A DNA stretch of 64,000 nt from Fluviicola sp. (GCF_039596395.1 NZ_JBCNJT010000001.1:1647315-1711314), one strand, 5' to 3'; shown: positions 17,089-25,574, counted from the first letter of the stretch. Notes: generated by a model from the sequence alone, not told the origin. Made by a program: numbers and translations.

Positions 17089-19713
17089 TCAAGGTTTCCC
17101 CATCATTTGGCTCGGGCTTTTCCCGAAGTGTTCCGTAAAGGATTTGGTGAAATAAGACTGGCTGCTGAAACCGCATTTGTAGGCAATTTCGGTAATCGTT
17201 CCGTCGCCGTTCAATAATAAGTCTTTGGCTTTTTCAAGGCGTACCATGCGGATAAAATTCGTGGTCGAGAAACCGGTCAAAGCGGCCAGTTTGCGGTGAA
17301 GCTGACTTCTGCTGACCGCCAGGTCACTCGAAAGCTCATTCACCGAATAATCAGAATCGTCGATGTTGCGGACAATGCAGTCAATGACTTTATTGACGTA
17401 AGCATTCCGGCTTTTCAAGCGCTCTTCAAAGGTTTTTTCCGACTGGATCGAAGCCGTGTACGCTTCTTTATTACGCTGCACCGTGCTGAACAGGTTGCGA
17501 ATGGTCAGTTTCAATTCTTCCGGTGAGAAAGGTTTCGAAATGTAGGCATCTGCCCCGTGCTGCAATCCTTCCAGGCGGCTTTCCAGGGAAGCTTTGGCAG
17601 AAAACAAGACAAAAGGCAAATGATTGGCCAGTTCATCCGAACGGATTTCGCGCAGCAATTCAATTCCGTCCATTTCCGGCATCATGACATCCGAAAGCAC
17701 GATATCCGGTAAATTTTCACGGATCAGTTCCAACCCTTCACGGCCATTCTTCGCGTGAACAATCCGGAATTCGTCTTTCAATACCGAAATAGTGAAAGCT
17801 GCCGTATCCGCGTCGTCTTCAACCAAAAGCAGCGTGGCCCGCGATTCTTCTGTTCCATCATCATTTAATCCGAAGCGGTTGAAAACCTGCTTTGGATTCT
17901 CACTCTGAACCGGTATTTGCACCTGGAAAACCGTCCCGAAATGGCTGCTTTGCAAGGCAATTGTTCCACCGGCCAATTCCACCAATTCTTTAACCAGCGA
18001 TAGTCCGATTCCCGTTCCTCCGGTTTCATGGGCGTGTTTTCCACGGAAAAAGCGACGAAATACCTTCTTCTGATCCCTCTTCGGGATTCCGGGACCGTTG
18101 TCCACCACTTTCAGGATCAGATTGTTCCCCGCTATCTTTGAAAGAACGGTAATCTCCGATTTCACCGGGCAATATTTCACCGCATTGCCAAGCAGGTTGG
18201 ACAGGATTTTCTCCAGCGCATCAGCCGGGAACGAATGGTTCTCCTCCTGCTCTTCCAGCTGACAGATGATCCGGATATCTTTCAGATTCGCCTCGCCGGT
18301 AAATTGATCAATAACACTTCCGATGAATTCGTTCAGGTTCCCGTTCATATAATTCAGCTGGTAGCTGCCTTTTCCGAGTTTGGAAGCATCCAGCAGTTCA
18401 TTCACCAGCCGGATCAGTTTTTGGGAATTGCGCTCCATCAGGTCCAGTTCTTCCGGGTATTTTTTCTGTTGCTTCATGACCTGGATCGGTCCGTTGATCA
18501 ACGTAAGCGGAGTACGGATCTCGTGGAAAATATTCTCGAAAAGACGCAGTTTTTCCTGTTCGAATTGCCGTTCAATGCGTTTGCGCTGGAAAACCAGGTA
18601 AGTAATGAATCCCGCAACCAGGAAGAGCGAAACCGCACAGAAGACCAGGATATTCTGCTGGTTTTTCCTGCGTTCCAGTTCCTGCTTGTTTTGCTGGATT
18701 TCCTTTTCCTTTTTCTCACTTTCGTACTTTATCTCCAGTTCTTCGATCTCTTTTTGCTTTTCAACCGAAAAAATGCGCTTGTGAGCCTCCGCTTCCAGCT
18801 TCTTGTACTTGTAAGCATTCCTGAAATCCCCGATCGAATCGTACAGGGTGCTGATCCGTTCATACAAAGCAGGTTTGTAGGAATCTTCCGGGCGTTTTTC
18901 ATTGGTTGAAATAGCCAGTTTCATATAGTTAATGGCGGTTGCGTACTCTTTTCGGTCAAAATAATAATCGCCGAGGTTCTGGTAAGCGTTCATTTTCAAC
19001 AGGTAATCCCGGTACTTCTCAGAATATTGGAGGCTCAGTTCGTAATAATACACGCAGGAATCCGGCTGAATACTCTGGTAAGCCGCTCCCAGCGAATTGT
19101 AAACCGTTGCCAGGTATTGTTCCTGTTTCTGCTTCAGCAAGGTCTTTTCGGCTTCTTTCAATGTCTTCACCGACTCATCAAACGACTGCTGCATGATTTG
19201 CACAGATGCCAGGTTGATCGTGATAAGCACATAATACCGGAAATCATTCGCCGCCTTCTTGGCTTCCGACGCACGTTTCATGTACTGTTCCGCCTTCTTC
19301 ACATCATTCATCAGGAAATAGCACACCCCGATCCCGTTGTAAATCGTTCCGGACAATGATTTCTCGTCGTGTTTCTCGGCCAGTTCCAGCCCTTTGAAAT
19401 AAGATGCGAGTGCTTTCTTTAATTGATTCTTTCGCTGGTAAGCTTCACCCGTTGCGGAATACGAACGGATCACCAATACATGATTGCTGGTACTTTTCCC
19501 AATAGCACGGGCTCTTTGCGCATAATAAATACAGGAATCCGGGTATTCTGCCAGGAGCAAATTTGCCAGTTCCATATTCAGTTCCCCTTCCCGCTTCCCG
19601 TGTGCCGACTCTAGCAACATACGCAACGAATCGGCCGGCTCTTGCTTAGCCAATAACCACTGAGGAACCAACAACACAAAAACAACCAGCAAACAACCAA
19701 CAACACTTCTCAT
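17089..19713 (-). CDS. Hybrid two-component sensor kinase/response regulator with TPRs and AraC output
   Basis: 874 residues from the ATG at 19713; an in-frame TTG at 19740 overlaps a promoter element, so it is rejected. Order: signal peptide, about seven TPR-like repeats (to about 310), coiled coil, one TM span (IL VFCAVSLFLVAGFITYLVF, about 354-375), HisKA with FHEIRTPLTL (His397), HATPase with N-box LLGNAVKYC and G-boxes VVDNGPGIP and GTGIGLSLVK, receiver with VLSDVMMPEMDG (Asp675) and Lys727, and an AraC-type double helix-turn-helix at the end. All catalytic residues are present. The periplasmic TPR part senses an unknown signal and the same chain binds DNA. The nearest downstream gene is the T9SS protein at 12261-16991, a plausible target. 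Confidence 0.92.
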   Translation of the reverse strand: MRSVVGCLLVVFVLLVPQWLLAKQEPADSLRMLLESAHGKREGELNMELANLLLAEYPDSCIYYAQRARAIGKSTSNHVLVIRSYSATGEAYQRKNQLKKALASYFKGLELAEKHDEKSLSGTIYNGIGVCYFLMNDVKKAEQYMKRASEAKKAANDFRYYVLITINLASVQIMQQSFDESVKTLKEAEKTLLKQKQEQYLATVYNSLGAAYQSIQPDSCVYYYELSLQYSEKYRDYLLKMNAYQNLGDYYFDRKEYATAINYMKLAISTNEKRPEDSYKPALYERISTLYDSIGDFRNAYKYKKLEAEAHKRIFSVEKQKEIEELEIKYESEKKEKEIQQNKQELERRKNQQNILVFCAVSLFLVAGFITYLVFQRKRIERQFEQEKLRLFENIFHEIRTPLTLINGPIQVMKQQKKYPEELDLMERNSQKLIRLVNELLDASKLGKGSYQLNYMNGNLNEFIGSVIDQFTGEANLKDIRIICQLEEQEENHSFPADALEKILSNLLGNAVKYCPVKSEITVLSKIAGNNLILKVVDNGPGIPKRDQKKVFRRFFRGKHAHETGGTGIGLSLVKELVELAGGTIALQSSHFGTVFQVQIPVQSENPKQVFNRFGLNDDGTEESRATLLLVEDDADTAAFTISVLKDEFRIVHAKNGREGLELIRENLPDIVLSDVMMPEMDGIELLREIRSDELANHLPFVLFSAKASLESRLEGLQHGADAYISKPFSPEELKLTIRNLFSTVQRNKEAYTASIQSEKTFEERLKSRNAYVNKVIDCIVRNIDDSDYSVNELSSDLAVSRSQLHRKLAALTGFSTTNFIRMVRLEKAKDLLLNGDGTITEIAYKCGFSSQSYFTKSFTEHFGKSPSQMMGKP
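17867..17902. repeat. 36-base segment duplicated at 24509-24544
   Basis: Lies inside the kinase gene, in the linker between HATPase and receiver. It is identical over 36 bases (AATCCGAAGCGGTTGAAAAC ... GGATTCTCA) to the sequence at the 3' end of the DinB gene. Confidence 0.9.
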
Positions 19714-19737
19714 CTGGCAATAAGGTTTGAATAAGTA

Positions 19738-19745
19738 CAAAAATA
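19738..19745 (-). promoter_or_regulatory. Candidate -7 element of the hybrid kinase gene
   Basis: Minus-strand TATTTTTG (TAnnTTTG) 25 bases before the ATG at 19713. It supports that start over the TTG at 19740, which it would overlap. Confidence 0.45.
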
Positions 19746-19849
19746 GCGCTTTTAGCCAGAAGAACTTAGCCTATAGTGTTTGAGAGTTCTATGCTCCTTC
19801 CCGAACTTTCTGTCTATAAAAAAGATCGTGAGATGCAACGCCCTTCCCA

Positions 19850-19857
19850 TAATTTTG
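19850..19857 (+). promoter_or_regulatory. Candidate -7 element of the Fic inhibitor gene
   Basis: TAATTTTG fits TAnnTTTG 16 bases before the ATG at 19873; a second overlapping TATCTTTA follows directly. No -33 TTTG seen. Confidence 0.4.
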
Positions 19858-19872
19858 TATCTTTATACTAGA

Positions 19873-20064
19873 ATGAAAAATTCTGTCAAAAACAGCAAAG
19901 GATCTGTCAAAACGGATCGCAGGGATTTCTTAATGAGAACTGCCCTTGATACTGTTGTGTCCTTTAAATTGGAAGGAATCATTCTCACTTTTGAAGAAGC
20001 TTATAAAATGGCTGAGGCAGCTGCTTCTAAATTTGAAAAAGAAGGCCGATTAAATCTTGCATAG
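19873..20064 (+). CDS. Candidate VbhA-like antitoxin (Fic inhibitor)
   Basis: 63 residues from the ATG at 19873; an in-frame upstream extension lacks a credible start. The middle reads DTVVSFKLEGIILTFEEAYKMAE. SFKLEG (30-35) matches the Fic inhibitory helix motif (S/T)xxxE(G/N), as in VbhA (SVRLEG, from memory), in which the Glu blocks the ATP gamma-phosphate site of the Fic enzyme. The rest is helical and charged. Its 3' end overlaps by 38 bases the 3' end of a convergent fic gene. In known class I systems the antitoxin gene is upstream on the same strand, so this order is unusual. The assignment rests on motif plus location. Confidence 0.75.
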   Translation: MKNSVKNSKGSVKTDRRDFLMRTALDTVVSFKLEGIILTFEEAYKMAEAAASKFEKEGRLNLA

Positions 20065-20632
20065 GTTTATATGTTCCTGCTGCCTGCTGTATCGCTTGAA
20101 TGTATCTGCTAAACATTTCTTCATCATCCAATCGCTCAAACAGAATACGTCCGTAACCTGCTTTTTCAGCCATTAAGTTCGCTAAAACTCTCGCCGTTCG
20201 TCCATTTCCTTCCCTGAAAGGATGGATGAAAAGAAGTTCAGCATGAATCTTTGCTATATCTTCAATCAATTCTGAAATATTTTGGTATTCTCTTCGAATA
20301 TCTGCTAGTAATCCTTTGTCAAATTCTTTCAAAGTATTATCCAAATGAAATGCTGAAGGAAAACGGAATCCAGCCTTCGACATATCCACCTTTCTGACCT
20401 TTCCTGCAAAATTATAAACATCCCCAAGGGCAAGTTCATGAATTCTAAAAATATATTTCAGATCAAATTTCGTTTCTGAATTTAATTCTGAACGCAATAT
20501 AATTTGAGCAGCAATAAATCCTCTGGCCTCAGCAATTTCTAACTCATGAAGATCAACTATATTCAATTTATTTGGAAGGACTTTTCCTTCTTCTTCATCC
20601 GAAGGTATTTTATATTTATTTCTACCTTTCAT
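20027..20632 (-). CDS. Fic-domain AMP-transferase (toxin)
   Basis: 201 residues. The Fic core motif HPFREGNGRTAR at 137-148 is complete: catalytic His137, Phe139, acidic Glu141, the GNGR anion hole and Arg148. A flap segment GKVRKVDMSKAGFRF precedes it. Fic enzymes transfer AMP from ATP to Ser/Thr/Tyr of targets; bacterial toxins of this kind modify DNA gyrase and topoisomerase IV. No (S/T)xxxE(G/N) inhibitory helix is seen at either end of this protein, so inhibition would have to come from the separate convergent gene at 19873-20064. A clear promoter is not visible upstream. The enzyme call is firm; toxin role is inferred. Confidence 0.9.
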   Translation of the reverse strand: MKGRNKYKIPSDEEEGKVLPNKLNIVDLHELEIAEARGFIAAQIILRSELNSETKFDLKYIFRIHELALGDVYNFAGKVRKVDMSKAGFRFPSAFHLDNTLKEFDKGLLADIRREYQNISELIEDIAKIHAELLFIHPFREGNGRTARVLANLMAEKAGYGRILFERLDDEEMFSRYIQAIQQAAGTYKPMQDLIGLLFQI

Positions 20633-20763
20633 TTTTTAAATTTCCGTTTTGAATAGCCTATCTAATTTAAGAAAATTGAAAAGACCAAATCCTTGTATCC
20701 GGATTTTTCATTACTATTGAAACAACTTTCAATTCACTGGTATTCAACACTAAACTATTCCTG

Positions 20764-21810
20764 ATGTCTGAAGATGCTCTTAACGACCTGAAAACCGCCT
20801 ACAAAAGCGGGAGTTTAAACCTTTACCTCGGCGCCGGGGTTTCTGCTGCAAGCGGGCTGCCCAACTGGAAACAACTGGTAGTCAGCATGTATTTCCGCTT
20901 CATGAACATTGAGCACTGGCACTCCATCAAGCCTTTCCCCAACTATTTGTACGCAATGGGCGAATGGTACCTCAATAAAACCGGCGAATCGCTCGACATC
21001 ATTATCCGGAAGCTGAAAACGCACCTTTCCGACGAAGAATTCCTGAAAATCCTTTACGAATGCCTCTACAATCAATTCGATGAAGTGGCCGTGAGGAATC
21101 CTTTTGATAATGCACTGGCTAATGACCTGTTGAACGAGATCACGGCGCTGGCGGCTCAACCCGACAGAAAACTTAATTCCGTGATCACCTACAATTTCGA
21201 CGATTTGCTGGAACAATCCTTCCAAAGCAAACAGATCGATTACACTTCCGTGTTTGACCTGGGAACTTTGCCGCAAAACGGTTCCGTTCCCATTTATCAC
21301 CCGCACGGTTTCATGCCTTTTGAGAATCCTTCTCCGACTGTTCAAAGCACCGGCAACATCATTCTTTCGGAAGACGATTACAATTCCATTGCCAGCAACA
21401 GCCATTACTGGGCAAACCTCATCCAGACCAGCATGCTCACACAGGGAACCGGCCTCATGATCGGGCTCTCATTTTCCGACCGCAACCTGCGCAGGCTCAT
21501 CGACCTCATCGCCAACATCCCGCTGAATACCAACAACTACATTTTCCTGAAAAAGAACTCCATGCCGGAATTCACCGAAGAAGATTCCCGCCAGATCAAA
21601 CAAAAAGCCGAAGCCATCCTGGATAAAATGCGCCGGGCAGCCGTCAAAGTAGACAGCGCGGTCTACGAAAACTGCCAAACAATCCTCACCGAGCTCTTCC
21701 GCATGGACGAACAGATCACCCAACGCGTATTCGATGAAATGCGCCTCCAACCGATTTGGTTTACGGAATACCCCGAAATAACAGAGTTTGTGAGGAAGAT
21801 CCAGGAGTGA
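20764..21810 (+). CDS. SIR2-like domain protein
   Basis: 348 residues. The N-terminal half is a SIR2-like Rossmann domain: LYLGAGVSAASGLPNW at 21-35 (NAD loop), SVITYNFDDLLE at 139-150 (Asn144 in the place of the conserved TQN/TYN asparagine), YHPHGF at 178-183 (candidate catalytic His), and GLSFSDRNLRRLI at 234-246. No zinc-binding Cys pairs are present, unlike deacetylase sirtuins, so it belongs to the SIR2_2 type of which several members are NADases in phage defence. The C-terminal part (about 265-348) is helical and unrecognised. Base composition is close to the chromosomal average. No partner domain (TIR, APAZ, HerA) is adjacent. Confidence 0.85.
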   Translation: MSEDALNDLKTAYKSGSLNLYLGAGVSAASGLPNWKQLVVSMYFRFMNIEHWHSIKPFPNYLYAMGEWYLNKTGESLDIIIRKLKTHLSDEEFLKILYECLYNQFDEVAVRNPFDNALANDLLNEITALAAQPDRKLNSVITYNFDDLLEQSFQSKQIDYTSVFDLGTLPQNGSVPIYHPHGFMPFENPSPTVQSTGNIILSEDDYNSIASNSHYWANLIQTSMLTQGTGLMIGLSFSDRNLRRLIDLIANIPLNTNNYIFLKKNSMPEFTEEDSRQIKQKAEAILDKMRRAAVKVDSAVYENCQTILTELFRMDEQITQRVFDEMRLQPIWFTEYPEITEFVRKIQE

Positions 21811-22002
21811 AAGAGTTCTAACTGTATGAATTCAACCTCATGTATTGAACTAACTTTTTAGCCAACTCACACAATCGTTTGAGTGGACTTTTGAGATTTA
21901 TGATTAGAATTGAGGCGTTAACGTAACGATGAACTATTTGCTGAACCTAAATTGCTAGCAAAGTCATCATAATAATATCTAAGGAACACTAAACTGAAAC
22001 CA

Positions 22003-23361
22003 ATGACTGGCGAACAATTAGATTTGAATCTACACACTTTTTTAAGACATATTGATTCTATTAGGGATACTTTACCAATGACTATATTATTACTTCAGCC
22101 ATATAATAAAAAGGCTAATGATGACTTCCTTAAATTTTTGAAGAATAATGTTAAAGAAATAGAAGAAGATGACGGAAAAAAACGCATACTTGTAAAACAA
22201 GATGAAGCTAAAGTTTTTGAAACGCTTGAAAGAAATGCCTCTACTTCTAGCTTAGCAAGTAAAATTATACCTGAAAGTCTTTTTGTATCATTGATATCTC
22301 AATATGATGCATTTCTGACAAGACTTTTAAGAGCTATTTATGAAATAAAACCAGAATTATTAAATGGTTCTGAAAGAAATCTTACTTTTTCACAATTAGT
22401 TGAAATGAAATCTATTGATAATGCCCGAGATTTCATTATTGATAAAGAAATCGATACAGTGTTACGTAAAAGCCATTCTGAACAATTTGATTATTTGGAA
22501 AAACTTATTGGCATCAAGCTTAGAGAAAAACTTCCAGTATGGCAAACATTTATTGAAATTACAGAACGAAGAAACCTACTAGTTCATTGTGACGGAATTA
22601 TTTCAAACCAATATTTTAAAAATTGTAAAGAACATCAATGCGTTGTCAATGAAAAATTAAAAGTTGGTGATCGACTTGGTGTTCCACCAGATTATTTTAG
22701 AGAAGCGTATGAATGTCTATTTGAGATGGCTGTAAAGCTATCTCATACTATTTGGAGAAAATTGTTACCTAGTGATCTAAAAAATGCGGATAGAGATTTA
22801 AATGATGTCTGTTTCAAATTGCTTAATGCCGAAGCCTTTAAACTAGGCGATATACTGCTTGTCTTTGGTTATGAACAAAAAAAACATTTTAATGATTCAT
22901 TTAAAAATGTTTTTATTATTAATGCGGCGCTCTCAAAATATCTTCAAGATAAAAAAGAAGAATCAAGAAAAATTCTTGATACAAAAGACTGGAGTGCAAG
23001 TTGTGATGACTTCAAACTTGCTCATGCTGTACTTACTGAAAAGTATGATGAGGCATATCTAATAATGAAAAAAATTGGAAATAATGGAGATGTCGATAGA
23101 TCGGATTATAAAGAATGGCCATTATTCACAAAAATTCGTGACGAGAAAAAATTCAAAGAAACTTATAAAAAAATATTCAATGAAGAATATTCTGTTTTAG
23201 AAACACCAAAACGACCTGTCCAAGAACTTATTTCTAAAGAGATTAAAAGTAATAAGTTGCTTAAGGAAAAAACAGTAAAAAAAGTAGCATCAGCCAAAGA
23301 AATAAAAGAAAAACAAGATATAGTCATTAATGAAAAGACTAAATCAAAACGAAAAAAATAA
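22003..23361 (+). CDS. AT-rich protein with HEPN-type RNase motif
   Basis: 452 residues, predicted mostly helical. ERRNLLVHCDGIIS contains R190-N191-x3-H195, the Rx4-6H motif (with the common RN start) of HEPN ribonucleases, near the end of a four-helix region (about 90-250). The segment 250-400 is helical without known motifs and the last 50 residues are lysine-rich. Codon use is far more AT-rich than in the flanking genes, a sign of transfer. HEPN proteins act in toxin-antitoxin and abortive infection systems, cutting RNA. It follows the SIR2 gene by 192 bases on the same strand; whether they work together is unknown. No MNT-type nucleotidyltransferase antitoxin is beside it. Confidence 0.6.
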   Translation: MTGEQLDLNLHTFLRHIDSIRDTLPMTILLLQPYNKKANDDFLKFLKNNVKEIEEDDGKKRILVKQDEAKVFETLERNASTSSLASKIIPESLFVSLISQYDAFLTRLLRAIYEIKPELLNGSERNLTFSQLVEMKSIDNARDFIIDKEIDTVLRKSHSEQFDYLEKLIGIKLREKLPVWQTFIEITERRNLLVHCDGIISNQYFKNCKEHQCVVNEKLKVGDRLGVPPDYFREAYECLFEMAVKLSHTIWRKLLPSDLKNADRDLNDVCFKLLNAEAFKLGDILLVFGYEQKKHFNDSFKNVFIINAALSKYLQDKKEESRKILDTKDWSASCDDFKLAHAVLTEKYDEAYLIMKKIGNNGDVDRSDYKEWPLFTKIRDEKKFKETYKKIFNEEYSVLETPKRPVQELISKEIKSNKLLKEKTVKKVASAKEIKEKQDIVINEKTKSKRKK

Positions 23362-23462
23362 CCAAATCACTCATTAAATTCTCTAAAAAACATTAACAGT
23401 AACAGCTTTTGAAAATACTGTTTCCTTCAATAAACCCTTACATTTAAAGTCTCCAAACTAAA

Positions 23463-23873
23463 ATGACTGACCAAAAACAGCTGCATAAAAATCTGATTAT
23501 TTCAATCATTGCGCTTGCAAGTGATAAGCAGTGTCAATTGGATTATACGATTCCGGGTTGCGCAATTTGTGACCTAACAGAGGATTTTTATACTTATGGC
23601 AAATATTGCTACAATCCGGATAAGTACAGTCTTGAACAAAATATCGGGATTGGAGAGCTATTATCAATCGTTGACCATTTCTGTACTCTGGACAATGAAT
23701 GTTTCGATACGGATGTTTTGGATCAAAGTGATTGGACTACAGTCAGACACAAGGCCAAAAATGTGCTAAAAACATTTGGTTATGAATTGACGGAACTCCC
23801 AAAAAGTGTTGAGGTTAAAGATGGATTTTGGCAAGTTAACACCCTTAATTATGAATTGAAAAAGATCGAATAA
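23463..23873 (+). CDS. Hypothetical small acidic protein
   Basis: 136 residues, acidic, with seven cysteines, four of them in the first third (KQCQLDYTIPGCAICDL, KYCYN). No signal peptide or membrane span. I do not recognise it. The ATG at 23463 is preceded by TACATTTA, close to a -7 element. It lies 101 bases after the HEPN-like gene, and its composition is nearer the chromosomal average. Confidence 0.6.
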   Translation: MTDQKQLHKNLIISIIALASDKQCQLDYTIPGCAICDLTEDFYTYGKYCYNPDKYSLEQNIGIGELLSIVDHFCTLDNECFDTDVLDQSDWTTVRHKAKNVLKTFGYELTELPKSVEVKDGFWQVNTLNYELKKIE

Positions 23874-23939
23874 TATTCGATTTTCAAATGTTTGAGTAAA
23901 TTCCATACAAAGATATTATAACAGCGATTGTAAAAATTC

Positions 23940-23966
23940 TCTCTGCGTAATCCGCTAAATCTGCGA
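23940..23966. repeat. ATCTGCG-type dispersed repeat, copy 1
   Basis: TCTCTGCGTAATCCGCTAAATCTGCGA: iterations of (A)TCTGCG(T/A)(T)AA, as at 27831-27859 and 50431-50465. A run of C (CCCCCC) follows. All three lie between genes. Confidence 0.6.
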
Positions 23967-24056
23967 GCCCCCCCAAAAAATCCCAACATCTTTTAACGTT
24001 CCCCTATTCCCGCTTGTTGTATCTTAGGGTATCATTGATCCTTAAAAACAAACACC

Positions 24057-24497
24057 ATGACGGAGATTCAAAAAAATCAGATCATTACCGAACTGGCCGA
24101 AGCGCTTCAGAACACCGATTACAACAAATTCCTCACTTATTTTGAAGAAGGCGCAGTACTGGAATTACCCTTTGGTGCTGCCGGCGGAACCTCGTTCAAA
24201 GGACCCGACGAGATCAAAAAACACTTTGAAACAATCGCTTCAGATCCAGTCACCAAAGGCATTCACACCGAAGAAGTTATGGCAAAAAGCTATCACAGCG
24301 ATCCCTTCACCATCGTGGAGTATTTTACCAAAGGAAGATCGGTCAAAGCTGGCGGAGCTTTTCACATCCAATCGGCGGTGGCATTCATCCGCTTCGGAGA
24401 ATCCGGGATTGTTTATTACAAGAACATTCCCAACACGGAAGGACTGGCAAAAAAAGCCGGAATCCAGAACGGAAATGAAAAACAAAACGAAGAGTAA
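24057..24497 (+). CDS. NTF2-like (SnoaL-type) protein
   Basis: 146 residues. The helix-helix-sheet start (IITELAEALQNTDYNKFLTYFEEGAVLELPFGA) and F.GPDEIKKHFETIAS, then VEYFTKGRSV and AFIRFGESGIVYYKNI, fit the cone-shaped NTF2-like fold with a ligand pocket. Members include polyketide cyclases and ketosteroid isomerases; the substrate cannot be told from sequence. TATCTTAG upstream (24020-24027) is near a -7 consensus. Converges with the DinB gene. Confidence 0.75.
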   Translation: MTEIQKNQIITELAEALQNTDYNKFLTYFEEGAVLELPFGAAGGTSFKGPDEIKKHFETIASDPVTKGIHTEEVMAKSYHSDPFTIVEYFTKGRSVKAGGAFHIQSAVAFIRFGESGIVYYKNIPNTEGLAKKAGIQNGNEKQNEE

Positions 24498-24508
24498 ACC
24501 ATTATTTA

Positions 24509-24544
24509 AATCCGAAGCGGTTGAAAACCTGCTTTGGATTCTCA
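24509..24544. repeat. 36-base segment identical to part of the kinase gene
   Basis: Second copy of 17867-17902, same orientation on the plus strand. It covers the stop codon of the DinB gene (24542-24544) and the spacer beyond. Similarity continues for a few bases on both sides with mismatches. Confidence 0.9.
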
Positions 24545-25036
24545 TTCTGTCAAATAGTACGTCGCCAAATCCACAGAAGACAACTCCGTAAAACCCGCCT
24601 GGCGCAGCAAAGTCACCAATTGCCCGCGGTGATAGGTCGAATGGTTCACAATATGCGCGAAACTTTGCCAGTAGAGCATGCGGCCTACTCCGCCCCTGGG
24701 ATACCTGAAAGTAACCGGATCTGACAAGCGTTCTTCCGGAAATTCGTTTACAAATTGTTCCATGCCTTCCGAAGCCAGTTTCCAGGTGGCCAATAAGTCA
24801 TTAGTTGAGCCCCTAAATTCGGAAGATAGATACACGGCATCGGGTGAACAGTTCCAGAAATCGATCCAGATCTTTTCTGCACTGGCAATGTGGAGTACGG
24901 TTTCCCGGACACTGCTGAAGCTGCTCGTATGAACCTGATTCCATTGCTCCTCCTCCAGTTGTTCCAGCCAACCCATGACTTTCCTATTGGCCCAATGCGT
25001 GTAGTTCATCAGGCCTTTGAAATACTGCTTATTCAT
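24542..25036 (-). CDS. DinB-family protein
   Basis: 164 residues, four-helix-bundle DinB/YfiT type. The metal-ligand histidines are seen in VRETVLHIASAEKIW and in HIVNHSTYHRGQLVTLLRQAG, the usual H...HxxxH layout. DinB proteins are metal-dependent enzymes of the thiol-transferase superfamily, with substrates mostly unknown. It starts nine bases after the PEBP gene and is probably cotranscribed with it behind the AraC gene. The stop codon lies inside a 36-base duplicate of kinase-gene DNA, so the true 3' end may once have been different; the ending ATYYLTE still looks normal for the family. Confidence 0.85.
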   Translation of the reverse strand: MNKQYFKGLMNYTHWANRKVMGWLEQLEEEQWNQVHTSSFSSVRETVLHIASAEKIWIDFWNCSPDAVYLSSEFRGSTNDLLATWKLASEGMEQFVNEFPEERLSDPVTFRYPRGGVGRMLYWQSFAHIVNHSTYHRGQLVTLLRQAGFTELSSVDLATYYLTE

Positions 25037-25045
25037 GAGAGATAT

Positions 25046-25540
25046 TTACTGTTTGGCGTAAATCAATAAGGATGCCTTTGCAAGTGCGTTGCCGTTTAGC
25101 AGAAATCCGGTAAAGGCCGCGCTGGTGTTTTCTCCCGCTTCGATCGGTTCTTTCAGCGCGTAAACCGTGATCTGGTAGCGGTGCAGCTCTCCTGCCGGCG
25201 GACATGGCCCGAAATAGCCTTTCAAACCGATATCGCTCAACCCGCCAAGTGCGCCTGCGGGCAGTTTGTTTGTTTCCAGGTTACCGGCGTCGCTTTCCAG
25301 GGAATGAACGGAAGCCGGAATGTTGTAAACCACCCAATGCCAGAGGCCGCTCCCCGTTGGGGCGTCCAAATCGTATAGGGTTACGGCAAAGGCTTTCGTT
25401 CCTTCCGGGGCGTTTTCCCAATGCAGTTCCGGCGATTTGTTTTCTCCTGCGCAGCCATTCCCCACTCCGAAATGCGTGTTGGTAAATTGTCCGCCCAGTT
25501 CGTTGCTTTTCAATGTAAATGTTGATCCTTGTGTGCTCAT
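25046..25540 (-). CDS. YbhB/YbcL-type PEBP (Raf kinase inhibitor-like) protein
   Basis: 164 residues with the phosphatidylethanolamine-binding-protein signature: LYDLDAPTGSGLWHWVVYNIP (Asp-x-Pro and His of the anion pocket), GYFGPCPPAGELHRYQITVYAL (GPCPP..HRY), and C-terminal NALAKASLLI. No signal peptide, so cytosolic, as with E. coli YbhB. It may bind small phospho-ligands. It forms a likely operon with the downstream DinB gene and lies 69 bases after the AraC-type gene. Confidence 0.9.
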   Translation of the reverse strand: MSTQGSTFTLKSNELGGQFTNTHFGVGNGCAGENKSPELHWENAPEGTKAFAVTLYDLDAPTGSGLWHWVVYNIPASVHSLESDAGNLETNKLPAGALGGLSDIGLKGYFGPCPPAGELHRYQITVYALKEPIEAGENTSAAFTGFLLNGNALAKASLLIYAKQ

Positions 25541-25566
25541 CTTTCTTTGCGTTTTAATGATTACTG

Positions 25567-25574
25567 CAAAGTTA
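25567..25574 (-). promoter_or_regulatory. Candidate -7 element of the PEBP-DinB unit
   Basis: Minus-strand TAACTTTG (TAnnTTTG), 27 bases before the start at 25540. Confidence 0.4.

Noticed and set aside
23463-23873. Immunity or antitoxin gene for the HEPN-like protein
   Set aside because: No motif of known HEPN antitoxins and a 101-base gap; nothing in sequence supports the link.
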